This document shows positions 49,333 to 58,961 of a DNA stretch of 64,000 nucleotides, in pieces. Under the pieces are notes generated by a model. The model was not told the origin of the DNA and did not search any database. It worked only from the letters and a program-made list of their open reading frames with translations. The position numbers and the translations under genes were made by a program. Origin of the DNA: Collinsella sp. BG-O-102 (GTDB taxonomy: Bacteria; Actinomycetota; Coriobacteriia; Coriobacteriales; Coriobacteriaceae). How positions within the stretch are numbered: position 1 is the stretch's first letter; each line of letters begins with the position of its first letter. The stretch spans positions 62,001 to 126,000 of the forward strand of contig NZ_JAMOKO010000005.1 of assembly GCF_023656745.1 (NCBI RefSeq), read 5' to 3'.

Positions 49333-51786
49333 GTGGCCGAGCAACTGTCGCTGTTTGGTTCGCCGGAACCGGAGGAGGTTCCGGTGAAGCCAGTGCCTGC
49401 CGCTGCCTCGGCTCGGCCTAAGCCTGCACCTGAGCCCATCGCCGCCTATGCGAGCGTGGTCCTCGACATCCCGACGCGTGCGCTGTCCGAGCCGTTTGCT
49501 TATGGCGTTCCGCAGTCACTCGCCAACGATGTCCAGATCGGCTCCACCGTCCTAGTTCATTTTGGCAACCGTGCGGCCGCGGGCTACATCGTCAACATCG
49601 CGCCCGAGCTGGCCGACCTGCAAGGTAACGACGCCCTCGACCCCGCGCGCATTAAAGCCATCGAGGCTATCCTCAGCAAACCGCTCTTTACCGCAGAGGC
49701 TGCCCGTATCGCACGCTGGATGAGTTACGAGTATGTCGCGACGCTTTCCGAGTGCCTGCGCCTGTTCTTGCCACCGGGCGGAAGCCCGCGCGTGGTCAAG
49801 GGCGACGACGGCGTGTGGACTGTCGAGCGCCCCGCCGTCAAGCCTATCCAAAACCGCTGGGTCATGCTTACGCCCGAGGGCTTCGACTATACGCCGCCCA
49901 AGACCGCGGTCCGCCAGCGTCAGCTCATCGAGGCGCTCCAGTGCGGCCCGGTCACGACGCGCGACCTCAACCTGCTTTACAACAGCATGTCGGCGACCAT
50001 TAAGGCGCTCGAAAAACGCGGCGTCGTCGTGGTGGAGGAGCGCCGTGCGTGGCGTGGCTGCAGCGAGCAGACCACGCTGTCCTCGGCAAGCGGCAAGACG
50101 CCGGTCGCACTTACCAACGGCCAGCAGCAGGCACTCGCGCAGATTGAGCGCGCCCGTCTGGACGCTCATGGAGACGTGGTGCTGGTCGACGGCGTCACCG
50201 GCTCCGGCAAAACCGAGGTTTACCTTTCGGCGATTGAGCGCGTGCTGGCGGCCGGCCGTTCGGCCTGCGTGCTCGTGCCCGAGATCTCGCTGACGGCCCA
50301 GACCGTCGGCCGCTTCCGCTCGCGTTTTGGCGAGACGGTCGCCGTGTTCCATTCGCGCCTCTCGGCCGGCGAGCGCCTGGACCAGTGGGATATGGTCGCC
50401 AGCGGTGCGGCCCGCGTGGTCGTCGGCGCCCGCTCGGCGCTCTTTTGCCCGCTCAGCGACTTGGGCCTCATCATCATCGACGAGGAGCACGAGACCAGCT
50501 ACAAGCAGGGCTCCAGCCCGCGCTACCACGCGCGCGAGGTGGCGGCCGAGATGGCGCGGCGTTATCGTTGCCCACTCGTGTTGGGCTCCGCCACGCCCTC
50601 GGCCGAGGCCCTCGACCGCTGCCGCCGTGGCACGTATAACGGTGCCACCTGGACGCGCGTCGAGATGCCCGAGCGCCCGGGACTCGCTGTGCTGCCTACG
50701 GTTCGAATCGCAGACCTGCGCCGTGAGTTTTCTCACGGCAGCCGCTCCATGTTCTCAAAACCCTTGATGGAGGGCTTGGAGCGTGTGGTCGAGCGCCGCG
50801 AAAAAGCCGTGCTGTTGCACAACCGCCGTGGCTTTGCGCCATTCCTGATGTGCCGCGAGTGCGGCTGCGTCCCCACCTGCAACCACTGCTCCACCGCGCT
50901 TACGTATCACGAGCGCACGCACACGCTGCAGTGTCACACATGCGGTTCGACTTGGCGCGTGCAGCCCTATCCGGCGCCCACAAGCCGCTGTCCCAAGTGC
51001 GGCAGTCGCTACCTGGCAAAAATGGGTCTGGGCACTCAACAGATCGAGGACGCGCTGCACCAGATGCTTCCCGAGGACGTCGCCATTATTCGCATGGATG
51101 CCGATTCCACGCGCGGCAAGGATGCGCACAAAAAGCTGCTCGAGCAGTTCGATGCCGCCGATTGTGCGGTGCTGCTGGGCACCCAGATGATCGCCAAGGG
51201 CCTCGACTTTCCCGAGGTCACGCTCGTGGGCGTGGTCAATGCCGATTTCGCCCTCAAGCTGCCGGACTTCCGCGCAGGAGAGCGCGCATACGACTTGCTG
51301 GAGCAGGTTGCGGGCCGCGCCGGCCGCGGCGATCGCCCCGGTGAGGTGATCATCCAGACCTACCTGCCCGAGGACCCGGTCATTCGCGCCGTCGCTGAGC
51401 ATGACCGTTCGATCTTTACCGACTACGACCTGGATCAGCGCCGCGACGCGGTGTACCCGCCGTTTGTTCGCCTGGTCAACATCTTGGTGTGGTCGGCGAA
51501 CCGAGACGAAGCGCAAGACTACATCGGTCGCATCGCGAAACTCCTCAAGCGCTGCTGGCATGCCGCCGCGCCCGACTTTTTGCGGGCGGGGAGTGCCGTG
51601 CCGCAGGTGCTGGGCCCGGCTTCGTGTGTAATCGAGAGAGCCAAGGACCGCTACCGCTTCCATCTGCTTGTGAAGTCGCCTGTGGGGTACCATGTCTCTG
51701 ATGATATCGACGCCTGTCTCAAAGAGGTGGGCTCTGTGCACGGCGTGAGCGTGAGCGTTGACGTCGACGCCTATGATTTGATGTAA
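49333..51786 (+). CDS. priA: Primosomal protein N' (replication restart helicase)
   Basis: 817 aa. Reloads the replisome at stalled forks. N-terminal 3'-DNA-binding domain; helicase motifs GVTGSGKTEVYLSAI (Walker A), VLVPEISLTAQTVGRF, IIDEEHETSYKQ (DEEH) and VLGSATPSAEAL; zinc-binding cysteines in CRECGCVPTCNHCSTAL and CHTCGSTW…CPKCGSRYLAKMG; then LLGTQMIAKGLDFPEVTLVGVVNAD and VAGRAGRGDRPGEV. GTG start at 49333 with AGGAGG 12 bases upstream; the first 35 residues are Pro/Ala-rich and may be disordered. Confidence 0.96.
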   Translation: MAEQLSLFGSPEPEEVPVKPVPAAASARPKPAPEPIAAYASVVLDIPTRALSEPFAYGVPQSLANDVQIGSTVLVHFGNRAAAGYIVNIAPELADLQGNDALDPARIKAIEAILSKPLFTAEAARIARWMSYEYVATLSECLRLFLPPGGSPRVVKGDDGVWTVERPAVKPIQNRWVMLTPEGFDYTPPKTAVRQRQLIEALQCGPVTTRDLNLLYNSMSATIKALEKRGVVVVEERRAWRGCSEQTTLSSASGKTPVALTNGQQQALAQIERARLDAHGDVVLVDGVTGSGKTEVYLSAIERVLAAGRSACVLVPEISLTAQTVGRFRSRFGETVAVFHSRLSAGERLDQWDMVASGAARVVVGARSALFCPLSDLGLIIIDEEHETSYKQGSSPRYHAREVAAEMARRYRCPLVLGSATPSAEALDRCRRGTYNGATWTRVEMPERPGLAVLPTVRIADLRREFSHGSRSMFSKPLMEGLERVVERREKAVLLHNRRGFAPFLMCRECGCVPTCNHCSTALTYHERTHTLQCHTCGSTWRVQPYPAPTSRCPKCGSRYLAKMGLGTQQIEDALHQMLPEDVAIIRMDADSTRGKDAHKKLLEQFDAADCAVLLGTQMIAKGLDFPEVTLVGVVNADFALKLPDFRAGERAYDLLEQVAGRAGRGDRPGEVIIQTYLPEDPVIRAVAEHDRSIFTDYDLDQRRDAVYPPFVRLVNILVWSANRDEAQDYIGRIAKLLKRCWHAAAPDFLRAGSAVPQVLGPASCVIERAKDRYRFHLLVKSPVGYHVSDDIDACLKEVGSVHGVSVSVDVDAYDLM

Positions 51787-51804
51787 CAACCCGAAAGGAT
51801 GGCC

Positions 51805-52341
51805 ATGGAAGCCAACGGAATCGTACTGTCGCCCGACCCTCGTCTGCGCCAGGAGTGCGCCGTCATCGAGGAGATCACCCCGGCGATCGAGGCGCTTGCC
51901 GAGAAGATGAAGAAGATGATGTTCGAGAACGGCGGTTGCGGCCTGGCTGCCCCGCAGATCGGCGAGCTCATTCAGCTCGTCACCATCGACTGCGACTACA
52001 GCGACAAGAACGACTACGACCCCTACGTGCTCATCAACCCTGTCATTGTTGAGCAGAGTGACCATCTTGTGCCCTTTAGCGAGGGCTGCCTTTCCATTCC
52101 TGGCATTAGCTGCGAGATTGAGCGTCCTGACCATGTCGTCGTCGAGGCGTACGACTTGGACGCCAACCTGATTCGCTATGAGGCTTCGGGCGACCTGTTC
52201 TGCGTGTGCCTGCAGCACGAGATCGATCACCTGCACGGCAACACCATGTTCGAGCGATTGAAGCCTATGCAGAGGATCAAGGCCGTCAAGGAGTACCAGG
52301 ACGCCCTGGCCCGCGGCGCTCGACCGGGCGAGACGGAGTAG
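51805..52341 (+). CDS. def: Peptide deformylase
   Basis: 178 aa. Removes the formyl group from nascent N-termini. The three metal/active-site motifs are present: GCGLAAPQIG, EGCLSIPG (Cys ligand) and QHEIDHLHG (HEXXH). Two ATGs are in frame; AAAGGA lies seven bases before the ATG at 51805 (and only one base before 51799), so I chose 51805. priA, def, fmt and rsmB form a natural translation-initiation cluster, interrupted by the palindromic element D between def and fmt. Confidence 0.95.
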   Translation: MEANGIVLSPDPRLRQECAVIEEITPAIEALAEKMKKMMFENGGCGLAAPQIGELIQLVTIDCDYSDKNDYDPYVLINPVIVEQSDHLVPFSEGCLSIPGISCEIERPDHVVVEAYDLDANLIRYEASGDLFCVCLQHEIDHLHGNTMFERLKPMQRIKAVKEYQDALARGARPGETE

Positions 52342-52349
52342 GTTTGTCC

Positions 52350-52445
52350 GTCCCCGGGGCGCCCGCCTATATCATCCCGTGCTCAAACATTCTCGCTGCG
52401 CTGCGAAACTGCGCGCGGGACGATATAGGCGGGCGCCCCGGGGAC
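52350..52445. repeat. Variable-arm palindromic element, copy D (short core)
   Basis: 23-base perfect arms: 52350-52372 with 52423-52445 (GTCCCCGGGGCGCCCGCC…). The inner part, read on the minus strand, has GCGCGCAGTTTCGCAGCG and TGTTTGAGCACGGGATG, matching the flanks of the copy C core (GCGCAGTTCCGCGCG … TGTTTAAGCATGGAATG) but without the central stem. It lies nine bases after the def stop. Confidence 0.7.
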
Positions 52446-52522
52446 TACGTTGACGCTGCTTGTCTCGCCCGGGTGCCGTTGGGCCAGGGAGGGGCGTCTT
52501 CGCTGATAATTGCTTTGTTGGA

Positions 52523-52550
52523 AGAGCTGCTTTTATTGCGGCTCTTTCTT
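52523..52550 (+). terminator. Rho-independent terminator before fmt
   Basis: AGAGCTGC (52523-52530) pairs with GCGGCTCT (52538-52545; one G·U), loop TTTTATT, then TTCTTT. With element D this fills the 321-base def–fmt gap; a T-rich stretch with no other signal follows to the fmt start. Confidence 0.65.
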
Positions 52551-52662
52551 TGGTTTTGGGTATATTTGTTCTTGTTGAAATGTTATTGCGGATGGGCTGG
52601 TGACTTGGCTTTCCGCTGTTATTTGTAGCCGTCTCGGCTTTGGTTGAGGGGAGACGTTCTTT

Positions 52663-53583
52663 ATGCGTATTGTGTTTATGGGTACGCCTGATTTTGCTGT
52701 GCCTTCGTTGACTTCGCTCGTCGAGGCTGGGAATGAGATTGCGCTTGTTGTTACTCGTCCCGATGCTGTTCGCGGACGTGGTAAAAAGTTGGAGCCGTCT
52801 CCTGTTAAGGCCAAGGCGCTTGAGCTTGGTCTGCCGGTTGTTGAGGCTAATCGTATGACGCCTGATGTTGTTGAGGCGCTTCAGGCTGCTCAGGCCGATA
52901 TTTTCTGCGTGGCTGCTTATGGCTGCATTTTGCCCGATGAGGTGCTGCATATGGCACCGCTCGGTATTGTGAATGTTCATGCGTCCTTGCTGCCTCGTTG
53001 GCGTGGGGCTGCTCCTATTCAGCGTGCGATTCTCGCTGGTGATGAGGTCGCTGGCGTTTCTATCATGCGCATCGGGCATGGCGTGGATACTGGTGCTTAT
53101 TGTGCCCAGGCCTCCACGTCGGTTGCCGGTAAGCATGCTGAGGCGCTGACCATGGAGCTTGGTGAGCTTGGCGGCAAACTGCTTGCCGATACGCTTCCTT
53201 CTCTTGCCGATGGCACCGCCGTGTGGACTGAGCAGGATGAGTCGCTCGTCACTCATGCTGCCAAGATTTCCAAGCTGGAGATGCGTCTGGATCCGCAGAT
53301 GGCTGCGCTCGATTGCGTGCGTCATGTGCTCGCTTCGTCCGATACCGCGCCTGCTCGTTGCGTGATTGCCGGCAAGACCGTGCGCGTGCTCGATGCTGCG
53401 CTGGCCGATGTTTCGCTTGGCAAGGGCGGCGTTGACGTTAAGAATAAGCGTGTTTTCCTTGGCCTTTCCGATGGTGCGGTTGAACTGCTCGAGGTTAAGC
53501 CCGATGGCAAGCGTGCCATGGCCGCTTCTGCTTGGGCTGCTGGGCTGCAAGGTGCCGATCTTATCTGGGGTGTTTTGTCATGA
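52663..53583 (+). CDS. fmt: Methionyl-tRNA formyltransferase
   Basis: 306 aa. Formylates initiator Met-tRNA. The N-terminal domain starts MRIVFMGTPDFAVPSL; GCILPDEVLHMAPLGIVNVHASLLPRWRGAAPIQRAIL (quoted in part) contains the catalytic Asn-His motif; VSIMRIGHGVDTGAYC and the C-terminal OB-like domain complete it. Codons here use more T at third positions than most neighbours (GTT, GCT, CGT). Follows the terminator at 52523 and is translationally coupled to rsmB (ATGA). Confidence 0.95.
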   Translation: MRIVFMGTPDFAVPSLTSLVEAGNEIALVVTRPDAVRGRGKKLEPSPVKAKALELGLPVVEANRMTPDVVEALQAAQADIFCVAAYGCILPDEVLHMAPLGIVNVHASLLPRWRGAAPIQRAILAGDEVAGVSIMRIGHGVDTGAYCAQASTSVAGKHAEALTMELGELGGKLLADTLPSLADGTAVWTEQDESLVTHAAKISKLEMRLDPQMAALDCVRHVLASSDTAPARCVIAGKTVRVLDAALADVSLGKGGVDVKNKRVFLGLSDGAVELLEVKPDGKRAMAASAWAAGLQGADLIWGVLS

Positions 53584-54980
53584 GCAAGCTGTCTCCCGCG
53601 CGCAAGCTTGCTCTCGATGTGCTGATGGAGGCCGATCGCCGCGGCATGTATGCGCGCGACGTGCTGTCCTCTCGCGCATCGGCCAAGGCTATTGACCAGC
53701 GCGATTCCGCTTTTGCAGCTCGCTTGGCGCTTGGTGTGGCCGCGACGCAGGGTATTTTGGACGAACTGCTCGATCAGTTTCTCGATAAGCCTAAAAAGGT
53801 TGCGCCGCGTGTTCGCATGGCGCTTCGTATCTCGGCCTTCGAGATGCTCTATCTGCATACGCCTGGTCGCGTTGCGGTGAGTCAGGGCGTTGAGCTGGTG
53901 CGCAGCGGAGCTAAGTCTGCCGCCGGTTTGGCCAATGCCGTGCTGCATAAGGTCGCGGACAACGTTGAGGACTTTGCCACGGCGTCCGATGTAGATGAGT
54001 CTGAGCGACGCCTGGTTCGTCTGTCGCGCCTGATGGGACTGCCGCGTTGGCTGTGCGCTCGCATTATGGCATCGTTCGACACTCCAGAGGGTGCGCTTAA
54101 CTTTGCCGGCAATCTGGCCCCCGCGCCACTGGCCCTGCATGAGAACGCCTTTGCGACCAAGCCCGATCCGTATATCTCGCAGCTCGTCGCGCCTGTCTTC
54201 CCGGGCTGCCATGCCCCGGTTGATGCCCAAGTTACCGTTGCTTCGGGTGTGTTTGAGCGTGCTGCCGCGGTGGCCTCGGACCTTAACGCGCAGCTTATCG
54301 CCACAGCTGCCACGCGCCCTGGTAGCTGTCTTGAGATTGGTGCCGGTCGTGGCACCAAGACCTATGTGATGATGTGTCAGGCCAAGCGTGCGGGGTATGA
54401 GCGTCAGCATACGGCGCTCGATTTGCATGATCGCAAGTGTGACCTGAATCTTGCTCGCCTGCATAAGGCGGGTATTCAGGGCGTTCGCACGGTTTCGGGC
54501 GATGCATGCGAGCTTGATGAGGTACTCACATCGTTTGATGCCATGCGCGGTGAGCGGGTCAAGTTCGATACCGTGTTTATCGATGCGCCGTGCTCGGGCA
54601 CCGGAACCATGCGTCGTCATCCCGAGATCCCGTGGCGCCTGACCGAGAATGATGTGACGGCCGAGTTACCCAAGCTTCAGCTGACGATGCTTAAGGAGGC
54701 TTCTGCGCGCGTGGCCGCCGGCGGAGAGCTCATCTATGCCACCTGCTCGGTTTTTGATGAAGAGAACACGCAGGTCGTGGATGCCTTCCTGGCCTCTCCC
54801 GAGGGCGTCGACTTTAGCGTCGCACCGCTCTCCGAGGCGCAGATTCTGCAACTCCCCGAGTTCGATCAGGCCAAGAAGCTCGTTTCCGTACGCCAGAACG
54901 ACCGAGGACTTTTCCAAAGCGTGCCGGTAAACGCCGACTCCTACGACGGCCACTTCTGCGCCAGACTGGTCCGCAAGTAA
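53580..54980 (+). CDS. rsmB: 16S rRNA (cytosine967-C5)-methyltransferase RsmB
   Basis: 466 aa. N-terminal NusB-like RNA-binding domain (about 1-140, SPARKLALDVLMEADRR and PRVRMALRISAFEMLYL), then a Rossmann methyltransferase with SAM motif SCLEIGAGRGTKTYVM, catalytic DAPCSGTGTMRRHPEIPWR and YATCSVFDEEN (second Cys). Start overlaps fmt by four bases; alternative upstream start in the frame is a shadow. Confidence 0.94.
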   Translation: MSKLSPARKLALDVLMEADRRGMYARDVLSSRASAKAIDQRDSAFAARLALGVAATQGILDELLDQFLDKPKKVAPRVRMALRISAFEMLYLHTPGRVAVSQGVELVRSGAKSAAGLANAVLHKVADNVEDFATASDVDESERRLVRLSRLMGLPRWLCARIMASFDTPEGALNFAGNLAPAPLALHENAFATKPDPYISQLVAPVFPGCHAPVDAQVTVASGVFERAAAVASDLNAQLIATAATRPGSCLEIGAGRGTKTYVMMCQAKRAGYERQHTALDLHDRKCDLNLARLHKAGIQGVRTVSGDACELDEVLTSFDAMRGERVKFDTVFIDAPCSGTGTMRRHPEIPWRLTENDVTAELPKLQLTMLKEASARVAAGGELIYATCSVFDEENTQVVDAFLASPEGVDFSVAPLSEAQILQLPEFDQAKKLVSVRQNDRGLFQSVPVNADSYDGHFCARLVRK

Positions 54981-54984
54981 CTAC

Positions 54985-55055
54985 TAAGTTGCGGTGAAAT
55001 AGGGATTGAAAAGCCGCTTCTGCCTGCCAAACAGTCCTTATTTCACCGCAACTCA
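54985..55055. repeat. REP-like hairpin, copy 3 of 3
   Basis: Arms TAAGTTGCGGTGAAATAGGG (54985-55004 and on to 55008) and the complementary 55032-55055, differing from copy 1 by one or two bases; the loop is unrelated. It starts five bases after the rsmB stop. Confidence 0.78.
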
Positions 55056-55082
55056 TAAAGATGCCTGGGTAGCTAAAGAATC

Positions 55083-55112
55083 AGCCCCGCGATCGGTGTC
55101 GATCGCGGGGCT
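55083..55112. terminator. Terminator-like hairpin between rsmB and the zinc-ribbon gene
   Basis: AGCCCCGCGATCG (55083-55095) pairs perfectly with CGATCGCGGGGCT (55100-55112), loop GTGT. Weak T-runs on both sides; it lies between two convergent genes. Confidence 0.65.
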
Positions 55113-55121
55113 GTTTGGTTT

Positions 55122-55358
55122 CTAGTGGCTATGCGGGCAGTTGGCGCAGCAGCCGCTGGTGGCGCTGGTGCTGGAGCCGCCAGTGCGTTGGTCGGTGTTG
55201 TAGAAACCGCTGCCGTCGAACTTAATGCCGCTGGCCGAGAACGTCTTGGCCGCCGGGGCGCCGCAGTTGGGGCATACGACCTCGGGCGTCTCGGACATGG
55301 GGTGCTCAACCTCAAACACGTTGCCGCAGCTCGTGCACTTGTAATCGTAGCGCGCCAT
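55122..55358 (-). CDS. FmdB-type zinc-ribbon protein
   Basis: 78 aa. MARYDYKCTSCGNVFEVEH and VVCPNCGAPAAKTFS give a CxxC…CxxC zinc ribbon; the last 20 residues are Gly/Ser-rich with GCCANCPHSH, a second possible metal site. The FmdB family (PF09723) are small regulatory-looking proteins of unknown function. AAGGAA precedes the ATG. Alone in its unit, convergent with rsmB. Confidence 0.85.
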   Translation of the reverse strand: MARYDYKCTSCGNVFEVEHPMSETPEVVCPNCGAPAAKTFSASGIKFDGSGFYNTDQRTGGSSTSATSGCCANCPHSH

Positions 55359-55446
55359 AATACTTCCTTTTCAGCACAAAGCGGGCAGATCGCTCTGCCC
55401 GCAAAAATTCAAACGTCTGTAACTGTACCCTATATCGGGGGTTTTA

Positions 55447-58400
55447 TCACGCTTCGCCCCAGAATCTATGGGTGCTGCGCAGGAGCTTCGCAGTTTTCTC
55501 CTCAGCTGCCGCAACGTCGGCCTCCTCAGCCTGCCAGGTCCAGTTGCCCGTGGCCACGCCCGGCACGTTCATACGTGCATCGTCGCCCAGTCCTAGCACG
55601 TCCTGCAGCGGCATCATCACGAGCGGAGCATCGCTGGCCAGGGCGTTGCCCATGAGCTCGCTTGCCAGTTCAATGCCGCTCGGCTCGTCGCCGCCTGCAA
55701 AGGAGTGTGTGCACCATCCGGCAAGCGTCGAGGTGTCGTGCGTCGAGGTATACAGGATCTTGCCCGGTGTGGGATGAATTCCGCAACGAACGTCGTAGTC
55801 GCTAAACTCCAGCACGTCCATGCCGGGGAAACCGCAGGTCGATGCCATGGCGCGAACACCGGGCGTCAGATAGCCCAAGTCCTCAGCGATAAAGTTGAGC
55901 GGACCCAGCTCGTCGTAGGCGGTCTGGAACAGGTCCTTGCCCGGGCCTGCCAGCCAACGCCCGTCGGCGCATGCCTTACCCGCGGGAATGCTGAAATAGC
56001 TGTGGAAGCCCAGGAAGTGATCCAGGCGCACGCGGTCGTAGAGCGAAAACGCACGACGCAGGCGATCCATCCACCAGCTATAGCCGTTCTGCTTCATGTG
56101 GTCCCAGCGGAACGTTGGGTTGCCCCACACCTGGCCCTCGGGCGCAAAGTTGTCGGGCGGCGCACCGGAAATCTCAATCGCCTTGCCGGTATCGGACAGC
56201 CAGAAGTTCTCGGGTTCGCTCCACGCGTCTGCCGAATCGTCGGACACGTACATAGGAATATCCCCGATAACCTCGATGCCCTTCTTGTGCGCATAGTTCA
56301 TGAGCTCGCACCAAGCGAGGTCAAAGCGGTACTGCATGTACGCCTGAAGCTCGGCCTCGTTGTGGAAGCGCTTGTCGTCGATCAGATGTTCGTTGTAGCG
56401 CGCGACATCTGCCGGCCAATCATGGCGCGACTCGCCCTCAAAGTACTTTTTAACGGCCATGTAGACGCAGTATTTCTCGAGCCAATCGGCATTGCGATGT
56501 TTAAACGCGGTGTACAGCGGATCGGCATCCTCGCCGCCGCGGGCCTTCCAGGTCTCAAAGTCGGCTGCCAGCTCTTCGTGGCTCTCGGGTAGCAGGTCGA
56601 TATTGCCTGCAAAGGCCGAAGGACCGGCATAAGGGGAGCGGAAGAAGTCCGTGGGGTTGACGGGAAGAACCTGCCAGTAGCGCATGCCCATGGCGGCCAG
56701 ATGGTCGATAAAGCGACGCGTGGGTGCGCCGATCGTACCGGGCTTGCCGTCGTCGGTCGGCACCGATGTGATATGGCACACAACACCCGCACCGTGATCG
56801 AGCGGCTCCTGCAGGCGCTGCTCGGCGTGGTGATAGATGATCGACGAGCCCAGCGGATACAGATCGAGCGTGACCGTACCGTTATGAATCTCACACTCGT
56901 GACCGCTGATCACGTCACTCGCACATTCGCCGAGCGCCGGAATCGTCACGCGATGCGAATTGCGCAGGCTGCGGTTGATGATGACGGTCGCGGACTCGCC
57001 GTCTTTACCGGTACGGTTGTAGGCCAGCACCTCGTCATTGAGCGCGAAAGCCTTGATTTCACCGTCGATCATAAACGGCAGCGCGCGGCGCACAGCAGAT
57101 GCGTTCTTGACGATCGCGAACGTATCGAAGTCGTGCAGGTCTTCCTTGGTCGGCATGGTGCGGCGATTACCCGGATCGGTGAGTCCCTCCAAGCCGTACT
57201 CGTCACCGTAATAGATTGAGGGAACGCCCGGGAACGTCATCTGCATGAGCGTCGCCAGCCAAAAGCGGCTCTTGGCCAGGCCCATGGAGTTCTCGTCCAG
57301 GCGCCATTTGCTGCGCTCACTCTCGGGCAGCTGCGACTCGTCGGGGCCACCGCCGAGCACCGAGATAATGCGCGGGCGGTCGTGGCTCGACAGCAGATTG
57401 AGCGCGCAGGATAATGCCTCGCGCGGGTAGTTCTCGCGCAGGGTCTCGATATCCTCGGCAGCTTGGTAGGCGTTTTTGTAGCCCATCAAAAAGCCGATGA
57501 CCATGTCGCGGAAGGGGTAATCCATAGCAGAGTCCAGCTCGGAGCCCTGCAGGTAGCGACGCAGATGGCCGTAGCTGATCTTGTTGGAGGCGTCTTCCCA
57601 GACCTCGCCGAGCAGCAGCGCGTCGGGCTTTTCGGCAAGTACGGCCTTTTTGATCTCGGTCAGGAAATCGTCCGAAAGCTCGTCGGCCACATCCAGGCGC
57701 CAGCCGTGAGCGCCGGCGCGCAGCCATTTACGAATGACGCCGTCCTTGCCCAGGAGCCGCTCGCGTACCAGTTCGGAGCTCTCATTGATGGCGGGCATAT
57801 TGCCCACGCCCCACCAGCAGTCGTACGAGCCGTCCTCGTGGAAATAAAACGCATCGCGCCACGGCGAATCCTCGCTCTGCCACGCGCCCACGCCGGGGTA
57901 GTTGCCGTAGCGGTTGAAGTAGATCGAATCGTCGCCCGTGTGGTTGAACACACCGTCCAGAATGATGGAAATGCCCAGCTTCTCGGCCGCCTCGCACAGC
58001 TCGGTAAAGTCCTGCTCGGTGCCCAGAATCGGATCGATCTTGGTGTAATCTGCGGTGTCGTAGCGGTGGTTGCTCGCGGCTTCAAAAATGGGGTTGAGGT
58101 AGATGGCTGTAAAGCCCAGCTCAGCGATGCGGGGCAGGTCTTCCTGGATGCCCTTGAGCGAGCCGCCGTAGAAGTCCCAGGTCTTGATGGAGCCGTCCTC
58201 GGCGCGCTCGTATACGGGCGGCTCGTTCCAGTCCTCGACCATGCGGCGCTGGATTCCGTTGCGCGGCTTTTCGACTTCGGTCAGCGTGCGCTCGCGCCAG
58301 TGCTCGTCGCGGGCGTAGCGATCGGGGAAGATCTGGTAGACCATGCCGCGCTCGTACCACTCGGGTCGAACTTCGCGGTGCTTGTAAACGGTAATCTGGA

Positions 58401-58743
58401 ACGACGGGACCTCGGCGTAGTTGTAGGTTACGCCCTCGCCACCGGTGCGGCCTTGTGGCGCACCCAGGCGGACCACGGGCTGGCCCTCGATATTGCAGAT
58501 AAAGCTGTACCAAATAAGACAGGGCTCGGTGCACTCAAGCTCTACGGTAAATATGCCGTCGCCCTCGTGCGTCATTGGATACCGAGACTCACCGATCTCA
58601 TCGACCCAGGTCCGGAGCGTAAGCGTCGCCTGCACGGGATCGGCATCCTCCAGAATCACGGAGAGCGAAAGGGTAGTTCCTGTGGTCACAGCGCCAAACG
58701 GAGTGCGAAACTGCGGCAGACGGCTGTTGTGTATCAATCTCAT
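55447..58743 (-). CDS. GH13 alpha-glucosidase/amylase – GH77 4-alpha-glucanotransferase fusion
   Basis: 1098 aa, cytoplasmic (no signal). Residues about 1-125 are a beta-sandwich; the GH13 barrel (about 130-560) has the triad D351 (WRLDVADE), E380 (LLGEVWED) and D455 (SSHDRPR), with VFNHTGDDSIYFN before it, typical of cyclomaltodextrinase/neopullulanase-like enzymes. After a C-terminal beta domain, GH77 (about 660-1095, MalQ-like) starts VCHITSVPTDDGKPGTIGAP and has D908 (RVRLDHFLGFHSYF), E954 (NFIAEDLGYLTP) and STHDTSTLAGW. One enzyme hydrolyses or rearranges alpha-1,4 glucans, the other transfers glucan chains, so it would recycle maltodextrins next to the glycogen genes. Start: TTG/ATG region at 58743 preceded by an A/T-rich promoter. 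Confidence 0.9.
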   Translation of the reverse strand: MRLIHNSRLPQFRTPFGAVTTGTTLSLSVILEDADPVQATLTLRTWVDEIGESRYPMTHEGDGIFTVELECTEPCLIWYSFICNIEGQPVVRLGAPQGRTGGEGVTYNYAEVPSFQITVYKHREVRPEWYERGMVYQIFPDRYARDEHWRERTLTEVEKPRNGIQRRMVEDWNEPPVYERAEDGSIKTWDFYGGSLKGIQEDLPRIAELGFTAIYLNPIFEAASNHRYDTADYTKIDPILGTEQDFTELCEAAEKLGISIILDGVFNHTGDDSIYFNRYGNYPGVGAWQSEDSPWRDAFYFHEDGSYDCWWGVGNMPAINESSELVRERLLGKDGVIRKWLRAGAHGWRLDVADELSDDFLTEIKKAVLAEKPDALLLGEVWEDASNKISYGHLRRYLQGSELDSAMDYPFRDMVIGFLMGYKNAYQAAEDIETLRENYPREALSCALNLLSSHDRPRIISVLGGGPDESQLPESERSKWRLDENSMGLAKSRFWLATLMQMTFPGVPSIYYGDEYGLEGLTDPGNRRTMPTKEDLHDFDTFAIVKNASAVRRALPFMIDGEIKAFALNDEVLAYNRTGKDGESATVIINRSLRNSHRVTIPALGECASDVISGHECEIHNGTVTLDLYPLGSSIIYHHAEQRLQEPLDHGAGVVCHITSVPTDDGKPGTIGAPTRRFIDHLAAMGMRYWQVLPVNPTDFFRSPYAGPSAFAGNIDLLPESHEELAADFETWKARGGEDADPLYTAFKHRNADWLEKYCVYMAVKKYFEGESRHDWPADVARYNEHLIDDKRFHNEAELQAYMQYRFDLAWCELMNYAHKKGIEVIGDIPMYVSDDSADAWSEPENFWLSDTGKAIEISGAPPDNFAPEGQVWGNPTFRWDHMKQNGYSWWMDRLRRAFSLYDRVRLDHFLGFHSYFSIPAGKACADGRWLAGPGKDLFQTAYDELGPLNFIAEDLGYLTPGVRAMASTCGFPGMDVLEFSDYDVRCGIHPTPGKILYTSTHDTSTLAGWCTHSFAGGDEPSGIELASELMGNALASDAPLVMMPLQDVLGLGDDARMNVPGVATGNWTWQAEEADVAAAEEKTAKLLRSTHRFWGEA

Positions 58744-58898
58744 AGTACGGTCCAGTTCAATAGAATCATGGCCTGCTGGCCATGGGCTTTACGCACAGGA
58801 TGTAAGTATATCTGTTGTACACAGGCTGTATAAACAACATCCGTTTACCATCGGCGAACGGTTGTCCTAGAAAATCGTTTTACCAACTACCTACAGAG

Positions 58899-58925
58899 AA
58901 GGGGCGCCCGGTTGGAGCGCCCCTT
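58899..58925. terminator. Terminator-like hairpin between the fusion gene and glgA
   Basis: AAGGGGCGC (58899-58907) and GCGCCCCTT (58917-58925) form a nine-base stem. T-runs are short, so termination strength is uncertain. It lies just downstream of glgA (minus strand). Confidence 0.5.
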
Positions 58926-58961
58926 ACTTAGGGTTTGATGAGGTTTTGAATCGTCTGTGGG

